From contig NZ_DBMV01000021.1 of NCBI RefSeq assembly GCF_002298975.1, positions 186,001-250,000 on the forward strand: a stretch of 64,000 nt of DNA, written 5' to 3'. Position 1 is the stretch's first letter; every line of letters begins with the position of its first letter. The position numbers were made by a program, and so were the translations under genes. Below, piece by piece: positions 26,366-35,538 of this stretch. The stretch is from Ralstonia sp. UBA689 (lineage in GTDB: Bacteria > Pseudomonadota > Gammaproteobacteria > Burkholderiales > Burkholderiaceae). The notes beneath the pieces were generated by a model. It had not been told where the DNA came from. It ran no database searches and was given only the letters and a program-made list of their open reading frames with translations.

Positions 26366-27052
26366 ATGACGCAGGATGAACTGAAGGCGCTGGTGGCCCA
26401 GGCCGCCGCAGATTACGTATTGGCCAACGTGCCCGAAGGCGCGGTGTTGGGCGTCGGCACGGGTTCGACCGCCAACCTGTTCATCGATGCGATGGCGCCG
26501 CACAAGGCGCGCTTTGCTGGCGCCGTGTCGAGCTCGGAAGCCTCCACCCGCCGCCTGCAAGGGCACGGCTTCACGGTGTTGGATCTGAATGAAGTCGACG
26601 TGATTCCCGTGTACGTGGATGGCGCCGATGAGATCGACGCCTCGGGCGCCATGATCAAGGGCGGCGGCGGCGCGCTTACGCGCGAGAAGATCGTCGCCTC
26701 GGTCGCCAAAACGTTCGTCTGCATTGCTGACGGCAGCAAGCTGGTCGAGACGATGGGCGTGTTCCCGCTGCCGGTGGAAGTGGTGCCGATGGCGCGTGCT
26801 GCGGTGGCTCGCCAGTTGGCCGCGCTGGGCGGTCAACCGCGCCTGCGCATGACCAAGGAAGGGCAGATCTACAAGACCGACAACGGCAATGTGATCCTCG
26901 ATGTGTCGGACCTGCGCATTGCCGATCCGAAGGGGTTGGAATCGGTGGTCAACGACATTCCGGGCGTGGTGACGGTTGGCCTGTTTGCCAAACGTGGCGC
27001 CAATGTGCTGCTGCTGGGCACGGAAGCCGGTGTGCAGCGCCGCGATTTCTGA
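26366..27052 (+). CDS. rpiA: ribose-5-phosphate isomerase A
   Basis: Interconverts ribose-5-phosphate and ribulose-5-phosphate. The phosphate-binding GVGTGSTANLFID near residues 29-41, VDGADEID near 88 and KGGGGALTREKIVA near 101 are the catalytic motifs, with the base Glu in LTREK. It is 228 residues. ATG 26366 is preferred over GTG 26357. It is followed by a strong bidirectional terminator. Confidence 0.97.
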   Translation: MTQDELKALVAQAAADYVLANVPEGAVLGVGTGSTANLFIDAMAPHKARFAGAVSSSEASTRRLQGHGFTVLDLNEVDVIPVYVDGADEIDASGAMIKGGGGALTREKIVASVAKTFVCIADGSKLVETMGVFPLPVEVVPMARAAVARQLAALGGQPRLRMTKEGQIYKTDNGNVILDVSDLRIADPKGLESVVNDIPGVVTVGLFAKRGANVLLLGTEAGVQRRDF

Positions 27053-27080
27053 GAGCGACGCCGACGACGGTCGGTCGTAG

Positions 27081-27125
27081 AAAAAACAGATGCCGTTCAG
27101 TTCACGCTGAACGGCATTTTTGTTT
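27081..27125. terminator. bidirectional terminator, rpiA / tetR-like gene
   Basis: A 10-bp perfect stem (27091-27100 with 27107-27116), 6-nt loop, then TTTTTGTTT; six A residues precede the stem and serve the minus-strand gene. The core of the stem is nearly identical to that of the terminator at 35681. Confidence 0.93.
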
Positions 27126-27143
27126 GACGGCCCTGTTGGCTGC

Positions 27144-27842
27144 TCAAGGTTTTTCGGATGGCCTATCCGACACCGCACCGCATGCGCGCAGGACAAGCTG
27201 CACGACTTCCTCTGTTCTTTCTGCAAACGCTTTTTGCGTCAACGCGCGCTTGCCCGAGAGCGCCCGGATCTGCGCATCAAAGTCGGCGTAGTGCTGGGTG
27301 GTCGACCAGATCAGGTACATCAGCGTCTGTGCGTCGATGGGCGCGAGCAGCCCGCGCGCAACCCAGCCGTCGATCACCCGCACGCGTGTGTCAAACCACG
27401 GTTTGACGCGCTCGGCGAGGATGTCCTGCATCTGTTCGGCGCCGTGGATGATCTCGTTGGCCCAGACCTTGGAGCCCAGCGGCCGGCGGCGCGACAACTC
27501 CATCTTCGCGCGCACGTAGCCGCCGATGGCTTTGGCCGGATCGTCGCTGTCTTCAAATGAATTGGCGGCGCGGTGCCAGTCTTCGAACAGATCTTCGAGC
27601 ACGCGCCTGTATAGCGCCAGCTTGGTCGGGAAGTAATAGTGCAGGTTGGCCTTGGGCAGACCGGCGCGCTCGGCAATCATGGCCGTGCTGGCACCTTCGA
27701 GCCCCCGCTCGGCGAAGACGGCTTCGGCGCAGGCCAGCAGGTGCGCTTCGTTAGACGCGCGGATATGCGCCTTGCGCCGCCGCATCGGTGCGGCGGTTTC
27801 GGTGGGCTCTGACGGGTCGGCTGCTGCAGGGTCGTCTCGCAT
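27144..27842 (-). CDS. TetR family regulator, RutR-like
   Basis: A 232-residue regulator. The N-terminal DNA-binding domain runs from about residue 22 to 70 (LLACAEAVFAERGLEGASTA, then AGLPKANLHYYFPTKLALY with the recognition helix). The C-terminal part (GSKVWANEIIHGAEQM, WVARGLLAPIDAQTLMYLIW) has the pattern of RutR/YcdC, the uracil- and thymine-sensing repressor. It is divergent from a pyrimidine-degradation operon whose promoter carries a perfect inverted repeat, so repression relieved by a pyrimidine is the likely mode. The start at 27842 is inferred; the upstream frame has further Met codons but no conservation I recognise. Confidence 0.85.
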   Translation of the reverse strand: MRDDPAAADPSEPTETAAPMRRRKAHIRASNEAHLLACAEAVFAERGLEGASTAMIAERAGLPKANLHYYFPTKLALYRRVLEDLFEDWHRAANSFEDSDDPAKAIGGYVRAKMELSRRRPLGSKVWANEIIHGAEQMQDILAERVKPWFDTRVRVIDGWVARGLLAPIDAQTLMYLIWSTTQHYADFDAQIRALSGKRALTQKAFAERTEEVVQLVLRACGAVSDRPSEKP

Positions 27843-27988
27843 GATGGTCTCGCGCGGCGTGTGTGCCGCGTCGCGCCTCATTCTAGTCGGTCGATGGCTG
27901 TGCGGCACCTCTTGGCAATCACTTCCTATCCGCCATGCTGCATTGCAATGGCACGCTTCTCGCTTTGAAAGCCTGTCTGCGAAAGACA

Positions 27989-28017
27989 TTGATTTGGCGA
28001 GAATCGTCGTCTACAAC
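27989..28017 (+). promoter_or_regulatory. candidate promoter of the pyrimidine-degradation operon
   Basis: TTGATT (27989-27994), 17-bp spacer, TACAAC (28012-28017). It lies in the 351-base divergent region 27843-28193, which otherwise holds no gene, and is overlapped at its -10 end by the inverted repeat listed next. Confidence 0.6.
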
Positions 28018-28034
28018 CTGTCCATTCGGACAGG
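28017..28034. promoter_or_regulatory. candidate operator (CCTGTCC-ATTC-GGACAGG)
   Basis: A perfect 7+7 bp inverted repeat with a 4-bp centre. It begins at the last base of the -10 element and covers the expected transcription start, the classical position for a repressor. The divergent TetR-type gene is the obvious candidate protein; this is inference. Confidence 0.65.
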
Positions 28035-28193
28035 ATTGGATCGGCGGGCAGCGCACAGATAACGTAGTCCGAGATAGACCGAACCGCATGCACCGCCCGC
28101 GTGCGGAGATGCCCCAAAACATGGCCGTCACTGCACCGCATGCGTGTGGTGCAGCGGGCTGCAATGGCGGACCCACAAAAGGAGCGACACACG

Positions 28194-29474
28194 ATGAGTG
28201 CAGCATCCGAAGCGTTGGAACCGATCCGGCTCGATACGTCGATCCGGGTCAACGGCAGGCGGCTGTGGGACAGTCTGATGACCATGGCGAAGATCGGCGC
28301 GACGCCCAAAGGCGGCGTTTGCCGCCTCGCGCTGACTGATCTCGACAAGCAGGGGCGCGACCTGATCATCAGTTGGGCAAGGGAGGCGGGCTGCACGGTT
28401 ACGGTCGACCAGATGGGCAACGTCTTCATGCGACGCGCCGGGCGCAAGGCCGATGCGCTGCCGGTCATGACCGGCTCGCACGCCGATTCACAGCCGACCG
28501 GCGGCCGTTTTGACGGCATCTATGGCGTGCTCGGCGGGCTGGAGGTGATCCGCAGCCTGAACGACCACGGCATCGAGACCGAACACCCGATCGAAGTGGT
28601 GATCTGGACCAACGAAGAGGGCTCGCGCTTTGCCCCGGCGATGGTGGCCTCGGGCGTGTTTGCGGGCGTCTTCACGCTTGAGTACGGGCTCTCGCGCAAG
28701 GATGTCGACGGCAAGACCATCGGCGAAGAGCTCAAGCGCATCGGCTATGCCGGCGATGTGCCGTGCGGTGGCCGCAAGCTGCATGCGGCGTTCGAGCTGC
28801 ATATCGAGCAAGGGCCGATCCTGGAGGCCGAGCAAAAGACCATCGGCGTGGTGACGGACGCGCAAGGCCAGCGCTGGTACGAGATCACATTGACAGGTCA
28901 GGAAGCGCACGCGGGCCCGACGCCGATGCCGCGCCGCCGCGATGCGCTGCTGGGCGCCGCGCGCGTGGTCGATCTGGTCAACCGCATCGGTCTGGATCAC
29001 GCGCCGTTTGCCTGCGCGACGGTCGGCATGATGCAAGTGCACCCGAACTCGCGCAACGTGATCCCGGGGCGTGTGTTCTTCACGGTCGATTTCCGGCATC
29101 CGGACGATGCCGTACTCGCTCAGATGGACGCCGCTTTGCGCGAGGGGGCGGCGAAGATCGCTGAAGGCATCGGGCTGGAAATGCAGCTTGAGCAAATCTT
29201 CTATTACGAGCCCGTCAAATTCGATGCGGCATGCGTGGCATCTGTGCGCGCAGCCGCCGAACGCTTTGGCTACTCGTTCCGCGACATGGTGTCCGGCGCG
29301 GGCCATGACGCGTGCTACCTCTCGCAGGTGGCACCCACGTCGATGGTGTTCGTGCCGTGTATCGGCGGTATCAGCCATAACGAGATCGAAGACGCCACGC
29401 CCGAGTGGATCGAGGCCGGCGCGAATGTCCTGCTGCACGCGATGCTCTCGCGCGCGTGCGAGCCCGCTTCATAG
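28194..29474 (+). CDS. Zn-dependent hydrolase, probable beta-ureidopropionase (N-carbamoyl-beta-alanine amidohydrolase)
   Basis: M20-type amidohydrolase of the hydantoinase/carbamoylase family, expected to split N-carbamoyl-beta-alanine into beta-alanine, CO2 and ammonia, the last step of reductive pyrimidine breakdown. Metal-binding motifs are GSHADSQPTGGRFDG near residues 95-109, TNEEGSRF near 141-148, and EQGP near 205. The dimerisation segment GQEAHAGPTPMPRRRDAL follows, and GAGHDA is near 370. It is 426 residues, the family length. AAAAGGAG lies upstream of ATG 28194. The substrate is inferred from the operon; other N-carbamoyl amino acids are possible. Confidence 0.88.
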   Translation: MSAASEALEPIRLDTSIRVNGRRLWDSLMTMAKIGATPKGGVCRLALTDLDKQGRDLIISWAREAGCTVTVDQMGNVFMRRAGRKADALPVMTGSHADSQPTGGRFDGIYGVLGGLEVIRSLNDHGIETEHPIEVVIWTNEEGSRFAPAMVASGVFAGVFTLEYGLSRKDVDGKTIGEELKRIGYAGDVPCGGRKLHAAFELHIEQGPILEAEQKTIGVVTDAQGQRWYEITLTGQEAHAGPTPMPRRRDALLGAARVVDLVNRIGLDHAPFACATVGMMQVHPNSRNVIPGRVFFTVDFRHPDDAVLAQMDAALREGAAKIAEGIGLEMQLEQIFYYEPVKFDAACVASVRAAAERFGYSFRDMVSGAGHDACYLSQVAPTSMVFVPCIGGISHNEIEDATPEWIEAGANVLLHAMLSRACEPAS

Positions 29475-29582
29475 TCATACCCCGCAGTCGCCGTCGCATT
29501 GCCCACAACGAAAGCCGTCCCGACCTCGACCGTGTGAGGCCGGCGGGTACGGCTGTGTCCCCACACTGACGAAGGAGCATCC

Positions 29583-30929
29583 ATGGCTCTCAAGGAAACC
29601 GGCGATATTGCCGCGCACCGCCTGTCGCCCGAGCAGTTGTCGTGCGAGTTTGCCGATATCGCGCCGCTGCTCGATCCCACCGCCGCAGCGGCCGCCGCCA
29701 GCCGCTGTCACTATTGCTACGACGCGCCGTGCGTGCAGGCGTGTCCGACGCAGATCGACATCCCCGGCTTCATCCGCAAGATCGGCAATGGCAACCTGAA
29801 GGGCGCGGCCATGGACATCCTGTCGGCCAACCCGCTCGGCGGGATGTGCGCGCGGGTGTGTCCGACCGAGATCCTGTGCGAGGGGGCATGCGTGCGTAAC
29901 GACCAGGATGCGCAGCCGGTGGCAATCGGCGCGCTGCAACGCCATGCCACGGATTGGGCGATGGCGCGTGGCGTGACGCTGTTCAAGCGTGCGGCCGACA
30001 CCGGGCGCCATGTGGCGGTGGTTGGCGCTGGACCGGCGGGGCTGACATGTGCGCATCGCCTGGCACTCGCGGGGCATCGTGTGACGTTGTTCGACGCGCA
30101 TGCCAAGGCGGGCGGCCTGAATGAGTACGGCATCGCCGCCTACAAGACCGTCGACGACTTTGCCCAGCGTGAGGTGCAGTGGCTGCTGTCGGTGGGCGGT
30201 ATCGAGCGGAAGACCGGCGTGGTGTTGGGCGGCGATGTGTCGCTCGATGCCTTGCGCAAGCAGCACGACGCGGTGTTCCTGGCGATCGGGCTGGGCGGCG
30301 TGCGTGCCTTGGCACTCGATGGCGAAGACCTGTCCGGCGTGATGAACGCAGTCGATTTCATTGAGCAGGTGCGCCAGGCTGCCGCGCTGGATGCAGTGCC
30401 GGTTGGCCGGCGCGTGGTGGTGATCGGGGGCGGCAACACGGCCGTGGATGCCGCCGTGCAAAGCCGCAAGCTGGGCGCGACCACGGTGACGATGGCCTAC
30501 CGGCGCGGTGTCGAATCGATGAGCGCCACCTGGGCCGAGCGCGAGTTTGCGCAAATGAATGGCGTCACGCTCATCACGCACGCGAAACCGGTGCGACTCC
30601 TCGGCAACGGCGGGCATGTCACCGGCGTGGAGTTCGAGCGCACGTCGGGCGAGGCCGGCGATCGCTTTGCCGTGGATGCGGACATGGTGCTCAAGGCCAT
30701 TGGCCAGACGCTGGTGCCGATCGGCATCGATGGCGAGTTGCTGACGGTCGATGGTGCTCGCATCGCTGTCGATGCCGGCGGGCGCACCACACTGCCCGGC
30801 GTCTGGGCGGGCGGAGACTGCGCGGCCACCGGCGGCATCGACCTGACGGTGCAGGCCGTGCAGGACGGCAAGGTGGCCGCCGCGTCCATCGACGCCTACC
30901 TGGCGAGCCTGACGGTCATGGCGGCCTGA
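29583..30929 (+). CDS. preT: NAD-dependent dihydropyrimidine dehydrogenase subunit PreT
   Basis: Flavoprotein subunit that passes electrons from NAD(P)H to PreA for reduction of uracil and thymine. An N-terminal domain with two cysteine clusters (CHYCYDAPCVQACP near residues 41-54; CARVCPTEILCEGAC near 89-103) resembles the GltD/DPYD iron-sulfur domain. It is followed by the FAD motif VVGAGPAGLTCAHRLA near 146 and the NAD(P) motif VIGGGNTAVDAAV near 281. It is 448 residues. GAAGGAG precedes ATG 29583; preA follows after 36 nt. Confidence 0.95.
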   Translation: MALKETGDIAAHRLSPEQLSCEFADIAPLLDPTAAAAAASRCHYCYDAPCVQACPTQIDIPGFIRKIGNGNLKGAAMDILSANPLGGMCARVCPTEILCEGACVRNDQDAQPVAIGALQRHATDWAMARGVTLFKRAADTGRHVAVVGAGPAGLTCAHRLALAGHRVTLFDAHAKAGGLNEYGIAAYKTVDDFAQREVQWLLSVGGIERKTGVVLGGDVSLDALRKQHDAVFLAIGLGGVRALALDGEDLSGVMNAVDFIEQVRQAAALDAVPVGRRVVVIGGGNTAVDAAVQSRKLGATTVTMAYRRGVESMSATWAEREFAQMNGVTLITHAKPVRLLGNGGHVTGVEFERTSGEAGDRFAVDADMVLKAIGQTLVPIGIDGELLTVDGARIAVDAGGRTTLPGVWAGGDCAATGGIDLTVQAVQDGKVAAASIDAYLASLTVMAA

Positions 30930-30965
30930 TCCGCCTCCTCACACACCACATCCACGGAGCCGAAC

Positions 30966-32282
30966 ATGGCCGATCTGCGCTGCACAGTTGCCGGTATCAA
31001 ATCGCCGAACCCCTTCTGGCTGGCCTCCGCGCCGCCCACCGACAAGGCCTACAACGTCAACCGCGCGTTCGAGGCGGGCTGGGGCGGGGTGGTGTGGAAA
31101 ACGCTGGGGCTCGATCCGCACGTGGTCAACGTCAGCTCGCGCTACGGCGCGGTGCAATGGAACGGCCAGCGTATCGCCGGGCTGAACAACATCGAACTGA
31201 TCACCGACCGTCCACTCGATGTGAACCTGCGCGAGATCGCCCAGGTCAAGCGTGACTGGCCGGACCGCGCGCTGATCGTCTCGCTGATGGTGCCGTGCAA
31301 CGAGGCGGATTGGAAATGGATTCTGCCGATGGTTGAAGACACCGGCGCCGATGCGGTTGAGCTGAACTTTGGCTGCCCGCACGGCATGAGCGAGCGGGGG
31401 ATGGGCGCGGCGGTCGGGCAGGTGCCCGAGTACGTGGAGATGGTCACGCGCTGGGTGAAGGCGTCGAGCAAGCTGCCGTGCCTGGTCAAGCTCACGCCCA
31501 ACATCACCGATATCCGCCTGGGCTCACGCGCGGCGTACAAGGGTGGGGCGGACGGCGTGTCGCTCATCAACACCATCAACTCGATCGTGGCGGTGGATCT
31601 GGACCAGATGGCGCCCATGCCGACCGTGGACGGCAAAGGCACGCACGGCGGCTACTGTGGCCCGGCCGTCAAGCCGATCGCGCTGAACATGGTGGCTGAG
31701 ATCGCGCGCGATGCACAAACGCCCAACCTGCCGATCTCGGGCATCGGCGGTATCTCCAACTGGCGCGATGCGGCGGAGTTCATCGTGCTGGGCGCGGGCA
31801 GCGTGCAGGTATGCACGGCGGCCATGCACTACGGTTTCCGCATCGTGCAAGACATGGCCGATGGCCTGGCCAACTGGATGGATGAGAAAGGCTACGCGAC
31901 GCTGGATGACGTTCGCGGCCGGGCGGTCCCCAACGTGACCGACTGGAAGTACCTGAACCTGAAGTACGACATCAAGGCGCGTATCGACCAGGACCGCTGC
32001 ATCCAGTGCGGCCTGTGCCATATCGCCTGCGAAGACACCTCGCACCAGGCCATCACGCGCGAGAAGGACGGCAAACGGCACTTCGAGGTGGTAGATGCCG
32101 AGTGCGTCGGGTGCAATTTATGCATGCATGTGTGCCCGGTCGAGCAATGCATCACGATGGAGCGCGTGGACGCTGGCGACTACGCAAACTGGACCACGCA
32201 TCCGAATAACCCGGCGCGCGTTGGCGCAGCCCCGCCCGATGCCGGTGCCCAGGAGCCGGCGCCGACAGCCAGGGCGGCTTGA
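30966..32282 (+). CDS. preA: NAD-dependent dihydropyrimidine dehydrogenase subunit PreA
   Basis: Catalytic subunit that reduces uracil or thymine to the dihydro form. The FMN-binding TIM barrel resembles dihydroorotate dehydrogenase, with the active-site cysteine in NFGCPHGMSERGMGAA near residue 137 and GGISNWRDAAEFI near 260. Two C-terminal 4Fe-4S motifs, CIQCGLCHIAC and CVGCNLCMHVCPVEQC (about residues 345-395), receive electrons from PreT. It is 438 residues, with an extra disordered tail past the ferredoxin domain. Together PreT and PreA equal the mammalian DPYD enzyme split in two. Confidence 0.96.
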   Translation: MADLRCTVAGIKSPNPFWLASAPPTDKAYNVNRAFEAGWGGVVWKTLGLDPHVVNVSSRYGAVQWNGQRIAGLNNIELITDRPLDVNLREIAQVKRDWPDRALIVSLMVPCNEADWKWILPMVEDTGADAVELNFGCPHGMSERGMGAAVGQVPEYVEMVTRWVKASSKLPCLVKLTPNITDIRLGSRAAYKGGADGVSLINTINSIVAVDLDQMAPMPTVDGKGTHGGYCGPAVKPIALNMVAEIARDAQTPNLPISGIGGISNWRDAAEFIVLGAGSVQVCTAAMHYGFRIVQDMADGLANWMDEKGYATLDDVRGRAVPNVTDWKYLNLKYDIKARIDQDRCIQCGLCHIACEDTSHQAITREKDGKRHFEVVDAECVGCNLCMHVCPVEQCITMERVDAGDYANWTTHPNNPARVGAAPPDAGAQEPAPTARAA

Positions 32283-32373
32283 TCCGATGCAGCTTGTATT
32301 GATCGGCTTTGATTCCTACAAATGAGCCTGACGCGTGCCGCAGAGCGCGCCAACTATCCGTGGAGGTCTTTCA

Positions 32374-33873
32374 ATGAAGCAGGCAGCGCACACCGCCGAT
32401 CCGCTTGCGGCCGGCAGCAGTCTTTACAACGACGACCTGGCGCCCACCGGCGTGGCCCAGCGTACCTGGAGGTGGTACCACTTCGCGGCGCTGTGGGTCG
32501 GCATGGTGATGAATATCGCCTCCTACATGCTGGCCGCCGGGCTGACGGAGCAGGGCATGTCGCCGTGGCAGGCGGTGGTGACGGTGCTGCTGGGCAACGC
32601 CATCGTGCTGGTGCCGATGCTGCTCATCGGCCACGCCGGCGCCAAGCATGGGATTCCATACGCGGTGCTGGTGCGCACCTCGTTCGGCACGCAGGGCGCG
32701 AAGCTGCCAGCGCTGCTGCGGGCCATCGTCGCGTGCGGCTGGTATGGCATCCAGACGTGGCTGGGCGGCAGCGCCATCTATACGCTGGCCAATATCCTGA
32801 CGGGCAACGCGCTGCATGGCGCGCCGCTGCCGTTCCTGGATATTTCACTTGGACAGCTTGCGTGCTTCCTGCTGTTCTGGGCGCTGCAGCTTTACTTCAT
32901 CCTGCACGGCACCGATTCGATCCGCTGGCTGGAGAGCTGGTCGGCGCCTATCAAGATTGTCATGTGCATCGTGCTGGTGTGGTGGGCCACATCGCAGGCG
33001 GGCGGCGTCGGCTCGATGCTCTCCGCGCCGTCGCAGTTCGTGGCGGGCGGCAAGAAGGAGGGCCTGTTCTGGGTGACGTTCTGGCCGAGCTTGACGGCAA
33101 TGGTTGGCTTCTGGGCAACGCTGGCGCTGAACATTCCCGACTTCACGCGCTTCGCCAAATCCCAACGTGACCAGATCGTGGGGCAATCGATCGGTTTGCC
33201 GATTCCAATGGCATTGCTATCGGTGATCTCGGTGGTGGTGACCTCGGCCACGGTGGTTATCTATGGCAAGGCCATCTGGGACCCGATCGACCTGACCAGC
33301 CGCATGACCGGCATCGGTGTGGGCATCGCGCTGGTGATCCTGACGCTGGACACCATGTGCTGCAACCTCGCGGCCAACCTGGTGGGCCCGGCCTATGATT
33401 TCTCCAGCCTGTGGCCGAAGGGCATCTCGTACAAGACGGGTGGGCTGATGACCGCCACCATCGCCATCGTGATGATGCCGTGGAAGATTCTTGCCACGTC
33501 CGAGGGCTACATCTTCACGTGGTTGGTCGGTTATTCCGCGCTGTTGGGGCCGGTGGCCGGCATCATGATGGTCGACTACTTCCTCATCCGCGGCACGCGC
33601 CTGAACGCGCGCGAGTTGTTCGACGAGAACGGCGAATACGCCTACACCGGCGGCTGGAACCTCGGCGCGGTGGTGGCGCTGGCCGTGGGCGTGCTCCCCA
33701 ATCTGCCGGGCTTTCTGCACACCGCCTTTCCGAATGCGTTCCCGAACGTGCCGGCGTTCTTCAATACGCTCTACACATATGCCTGGTTCGTCGGCTTGGT
33801 GCTGGCCGCCGTCGTCTACAGCGCGTGGATGAAGCTGCGCGGCAGCCCGAGCGCCAGCGTGGCGAGCGCCTGA
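32374..33873 (+). CDS. NCS1 family nucleobase:cation symporter
   Basis: A 499-residue inner-membrane protein with about 12 hydrophobic helices. It matches the NCS1 family (Mhp1, PucI, fungal Fur-type) importers of uracil, hydantoin, allantoin or cytosine. The N-terminal NDDLAPTGVAQRTWRWYHFAALWVGM region, GWYGIQTWLGG near residue 125 and NIPDFTRFAKSQRDQ near 250 are family hallmarks. The start ATG 32374 has TGGAGG upstream; an in-frame start 13 codons earlier is less likely. Its place between preA and dihydropyrimidinase implies uptake of uracil, thymine or a dihydropyrimidine. Confidence 0.93.
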   Translation: MKQAAHTADPLAAGSSLYNDDLAPTGVAQRTWRWYHFAALWVGMVMNIASYMLAAGLTEQGMSPWQAVVTVLLGNAIVLVPMLLIGHAGAKHGIPYAVLVRTSFGTQGAKLPALLRAIVACGWYGIQTWLGGSAIYTLANILTGNALHGAPLPFLDISLGQLACFLLFWALQLYFILHGTDSIRWLESWSAPIKIVMCIVLVWWATSQAGGVGSMLSAPSQFVAGGKKEGLFWVTFWPSLTAMVGFWATLALNIPDFTRFAKSQRDQIVGQSIGLPIPMALLSVISVVVTSATVVIYGKAIWDPIDLTSRMTGIGVGIALVILTLDTMCCNLAANLVGPAYDFSSLWPKGISYKTGGLMTATIAIVMMPWKILATSEGYIFTWLVGYSALLGPVAGIMMVDYFLIRGTRLNARELFDENGEYAYTGGWNLGAVVALAVGVLPNLPGFLHTAFPNAFPNVPAFFNTLYTYAWFVGLVLAAVVYSAWMKLRGSPSASVASA

Positions 33874-33919
33874 TCCACGCACGCATGCAAGCTCATGCAA
33901 CCCATAAGGAGACAGCGAC

Positions 33920-35398
33920 ATGACAACCCTGATCCGTGGCGGCACGGTCATTGATGCGGACCGCACCTGGCGTGCGGACGTGCTGTGTGCCAGCCCCGAG
34001 GCTGGCGGCACCATCCTGCAGGTGGCGGCGCAGATTGATGCGCCGGCCGGCGCCACGATCATCGATGCGCACGGGCAATACGTCATGCCCGGCGGCATCG
34101 ACCCGCACACGCACATGGAGCTGCCCTTCATGGGCACCACCGCCAGCGACGACTTCTTCACCGGCACAGCAGCCGGCCTGGCGGGGGGCACGACCAGCAT
34201 TATCGATTTCGTGATTCCCAGCCCGCGCCAGCCGCTGATGGAGGCCTTTCAAGAATGGCGCGGCTGGGCCGAGAAGGCGGCGGCAGATTATGGTTTTCAC
34301 GTCGCCGTTACGTGGTGGGACGAGTCGGTGCATCGCGACATGGGCACGCTTGTGCGCGAGCACGGCGTCTCCAGCTTCAAGCACTTCATGGCCTACAAGA
34401 ACGCCATCATGGCCGACGACGAAATCCTCGTGAACAGCTTCTCGCGCTCGCTGGAGCTGGGTGCCTTGCCGACGGTGCATGCGGAGAACGGCGAGCTGGT
34501 CTTCCAGCTCCAGCGCCAGTTGCTCGCGCGCGGCATCACGGGGCCGGAGGCGCATCCGCTGTCGCGCCCGCCCGAGGTGGAGGGGGAGGCCGCCAACCGT
34601 GCGATCCGTATCGCGCAGGTGCTGGGTGTGCCGGTGTACATCGTGCACGTGTCGGCCAAGGACGCAGTGGACGTCATCGCCCGCGCGCGCAACGAGGGCC
34701 TGCGCGTGTTTGGCGAGGTGCTGCCTGGCCATCTCGTGATAGACGAGTCGGTGTACCGCGATTCCGACTGGGCGCGCGCTGCCGCCCACGTCATGAGCCC
34801 GCCGTTCCGTGCGGCTGAGCATCGCGAAGCGCTGTGGCGCGGGCTGCAAGCAGGCCAACTGCACACCACCGGCACGGACCACTGCACATTCTGCGCATCG
34901 CAAAAGGCCATGGGCCGTGAAGACTTCACCAAGATTCCCAATGGCTGCGGCGGCATTGAGGACCGCCTCGCCATCCTCTGGCATCACGGCGTCAATGCTG
35001 GGCGCATCACGCCGAATGAGTTCGTGCGCATTACGTCGACCAACGCCGCGCAGATCTTCAACCTGTATCCGCGCAAGGGCGCCGTGCAGCCTGGAGCGGA
35101 TGCCGACCTGGTGGTGTGGGACCCGGCCGCCACCAAGACGATCTCTGTGAAGACGCATCACCAGAAGGTGGATTTCAGCATCTTCGAAGGGATGACTGTG
35201 CGCGGGGTCGCCACGCATACGCTCACGCGCGGCGCATTGGCCTGGGCGGATGGCGATCTGCGCGCAGTGCGCGGCGACGGTCAATATCTGAAGCGCCCGC
35301 CGGCGGCTGCCTACTACGATGCCATTCGCCTTGCCAATGCACGTCGCGCCCCGCACGCGGTGCGGCGGCCCCAAGAGGAGACTGCAAACACCAAGTGA
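33920..35398 (+). CDS. hydA: dihydropyrimidinase
   Basis: Zinc hydrolase that opens dihydrouracil to N-carbamoyl-beta-alanine, the step after PreTA. The binuclear metal site is visible: H63 and H65 in GIDPHTHME, the carbamylated lysine at K160 (HFMAYKNA), HAENGE near 190, IVHVSAKDA near 240, and TGTDHCTF near 315. It is 492 residues. A strong AAGGAG lies 9 nt before ATG 33920. It is last in the operon and followed by a terminator. Activity on 5-substituted hydantoins is also usual for the family. Confidence 0.95.
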   Translation: MTTLIRGGTVIDADRTWRADVLCASPEAGGTILQVAAQIDAPAGATIIDAHGQYVMPGGIDPHTHMELPFMGTTASDDFFTGTAAGLAGGTTSIIDFVIPSPRQPLMEAFQEWRGWAEKAAADYGFHVAVTWWDESVHRDMGTLVREHGVSSFKHFMAYKNAIMADDEILVNSFSRSLELGALPTVHAENGELVFQLQRQLLARGITGPEAHPLSRPPEVEGEAANRAIRIAQVLGVPVYIVHVSAKDAVDVIARARNEGLRVFGEVLPGHLVIDESVYRDSDWARAAAHVMSPPFRAAEHREALWRGLQAGQLHTTGTDHCTFCASQKAMGREDFTKIPNGCGGIEDRLAILWHHGVNAGRITPNEFVRITSTNAAQIFNLYPRKGAVQPGADADLVVWDPAATKTISVKTHHQKVDFSIFEGMTVRGVATHTLTRGALAWADGDLRAVRGDGQYLKRPPAAAYYDAIRLANARRAPHAVRRPQEETANTK

Positions 35399-35416
35399 TG
35401 CAAGATGTGCGGGAGC

Positions 35417-35445
35417 GGCCGTTCGGTTGTCTGGACGGCCTTTTT
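35417..35445 (+). terminator. terminator of the pyrimidine operon
   Basis: An 8-bp stem with one G-T pair (35417-35424 with 35433-35440), 8-nt loop, then TTTTTC, 19 nt after the hydA stop. Confidence 0.8.
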
Positions 35446-35451
35446 CTTGGT

Positions 35452-35538
35452 TCATCGGGGAATTTCGGGGAAGAGGTACTCCTCGTTGCGGTACCCGTAA
35501 GCGCGGCGTTTGATGACTTTGATGGTGTTGTTGATGTC
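35452..35538 (-). pseudogene. transposase C-terminal remnant (ISL3-like)
   Basis: Reading leftward from 35538, 29 codons end in TGA and give DINNTIKVIKRRAYGYRNEEY followed by LFPEIPR. The NNTIKVIKRRAYGYR pattern is the C-terminal signature of DDE transposases of the ISL3 type. Nothing upstream on this strand continues the protein, and the very end looks shortened relative to typical members. It is a dead fragment left after insertion and deletion. The family assignment is from memory of the motif. Confidence 0.65.
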
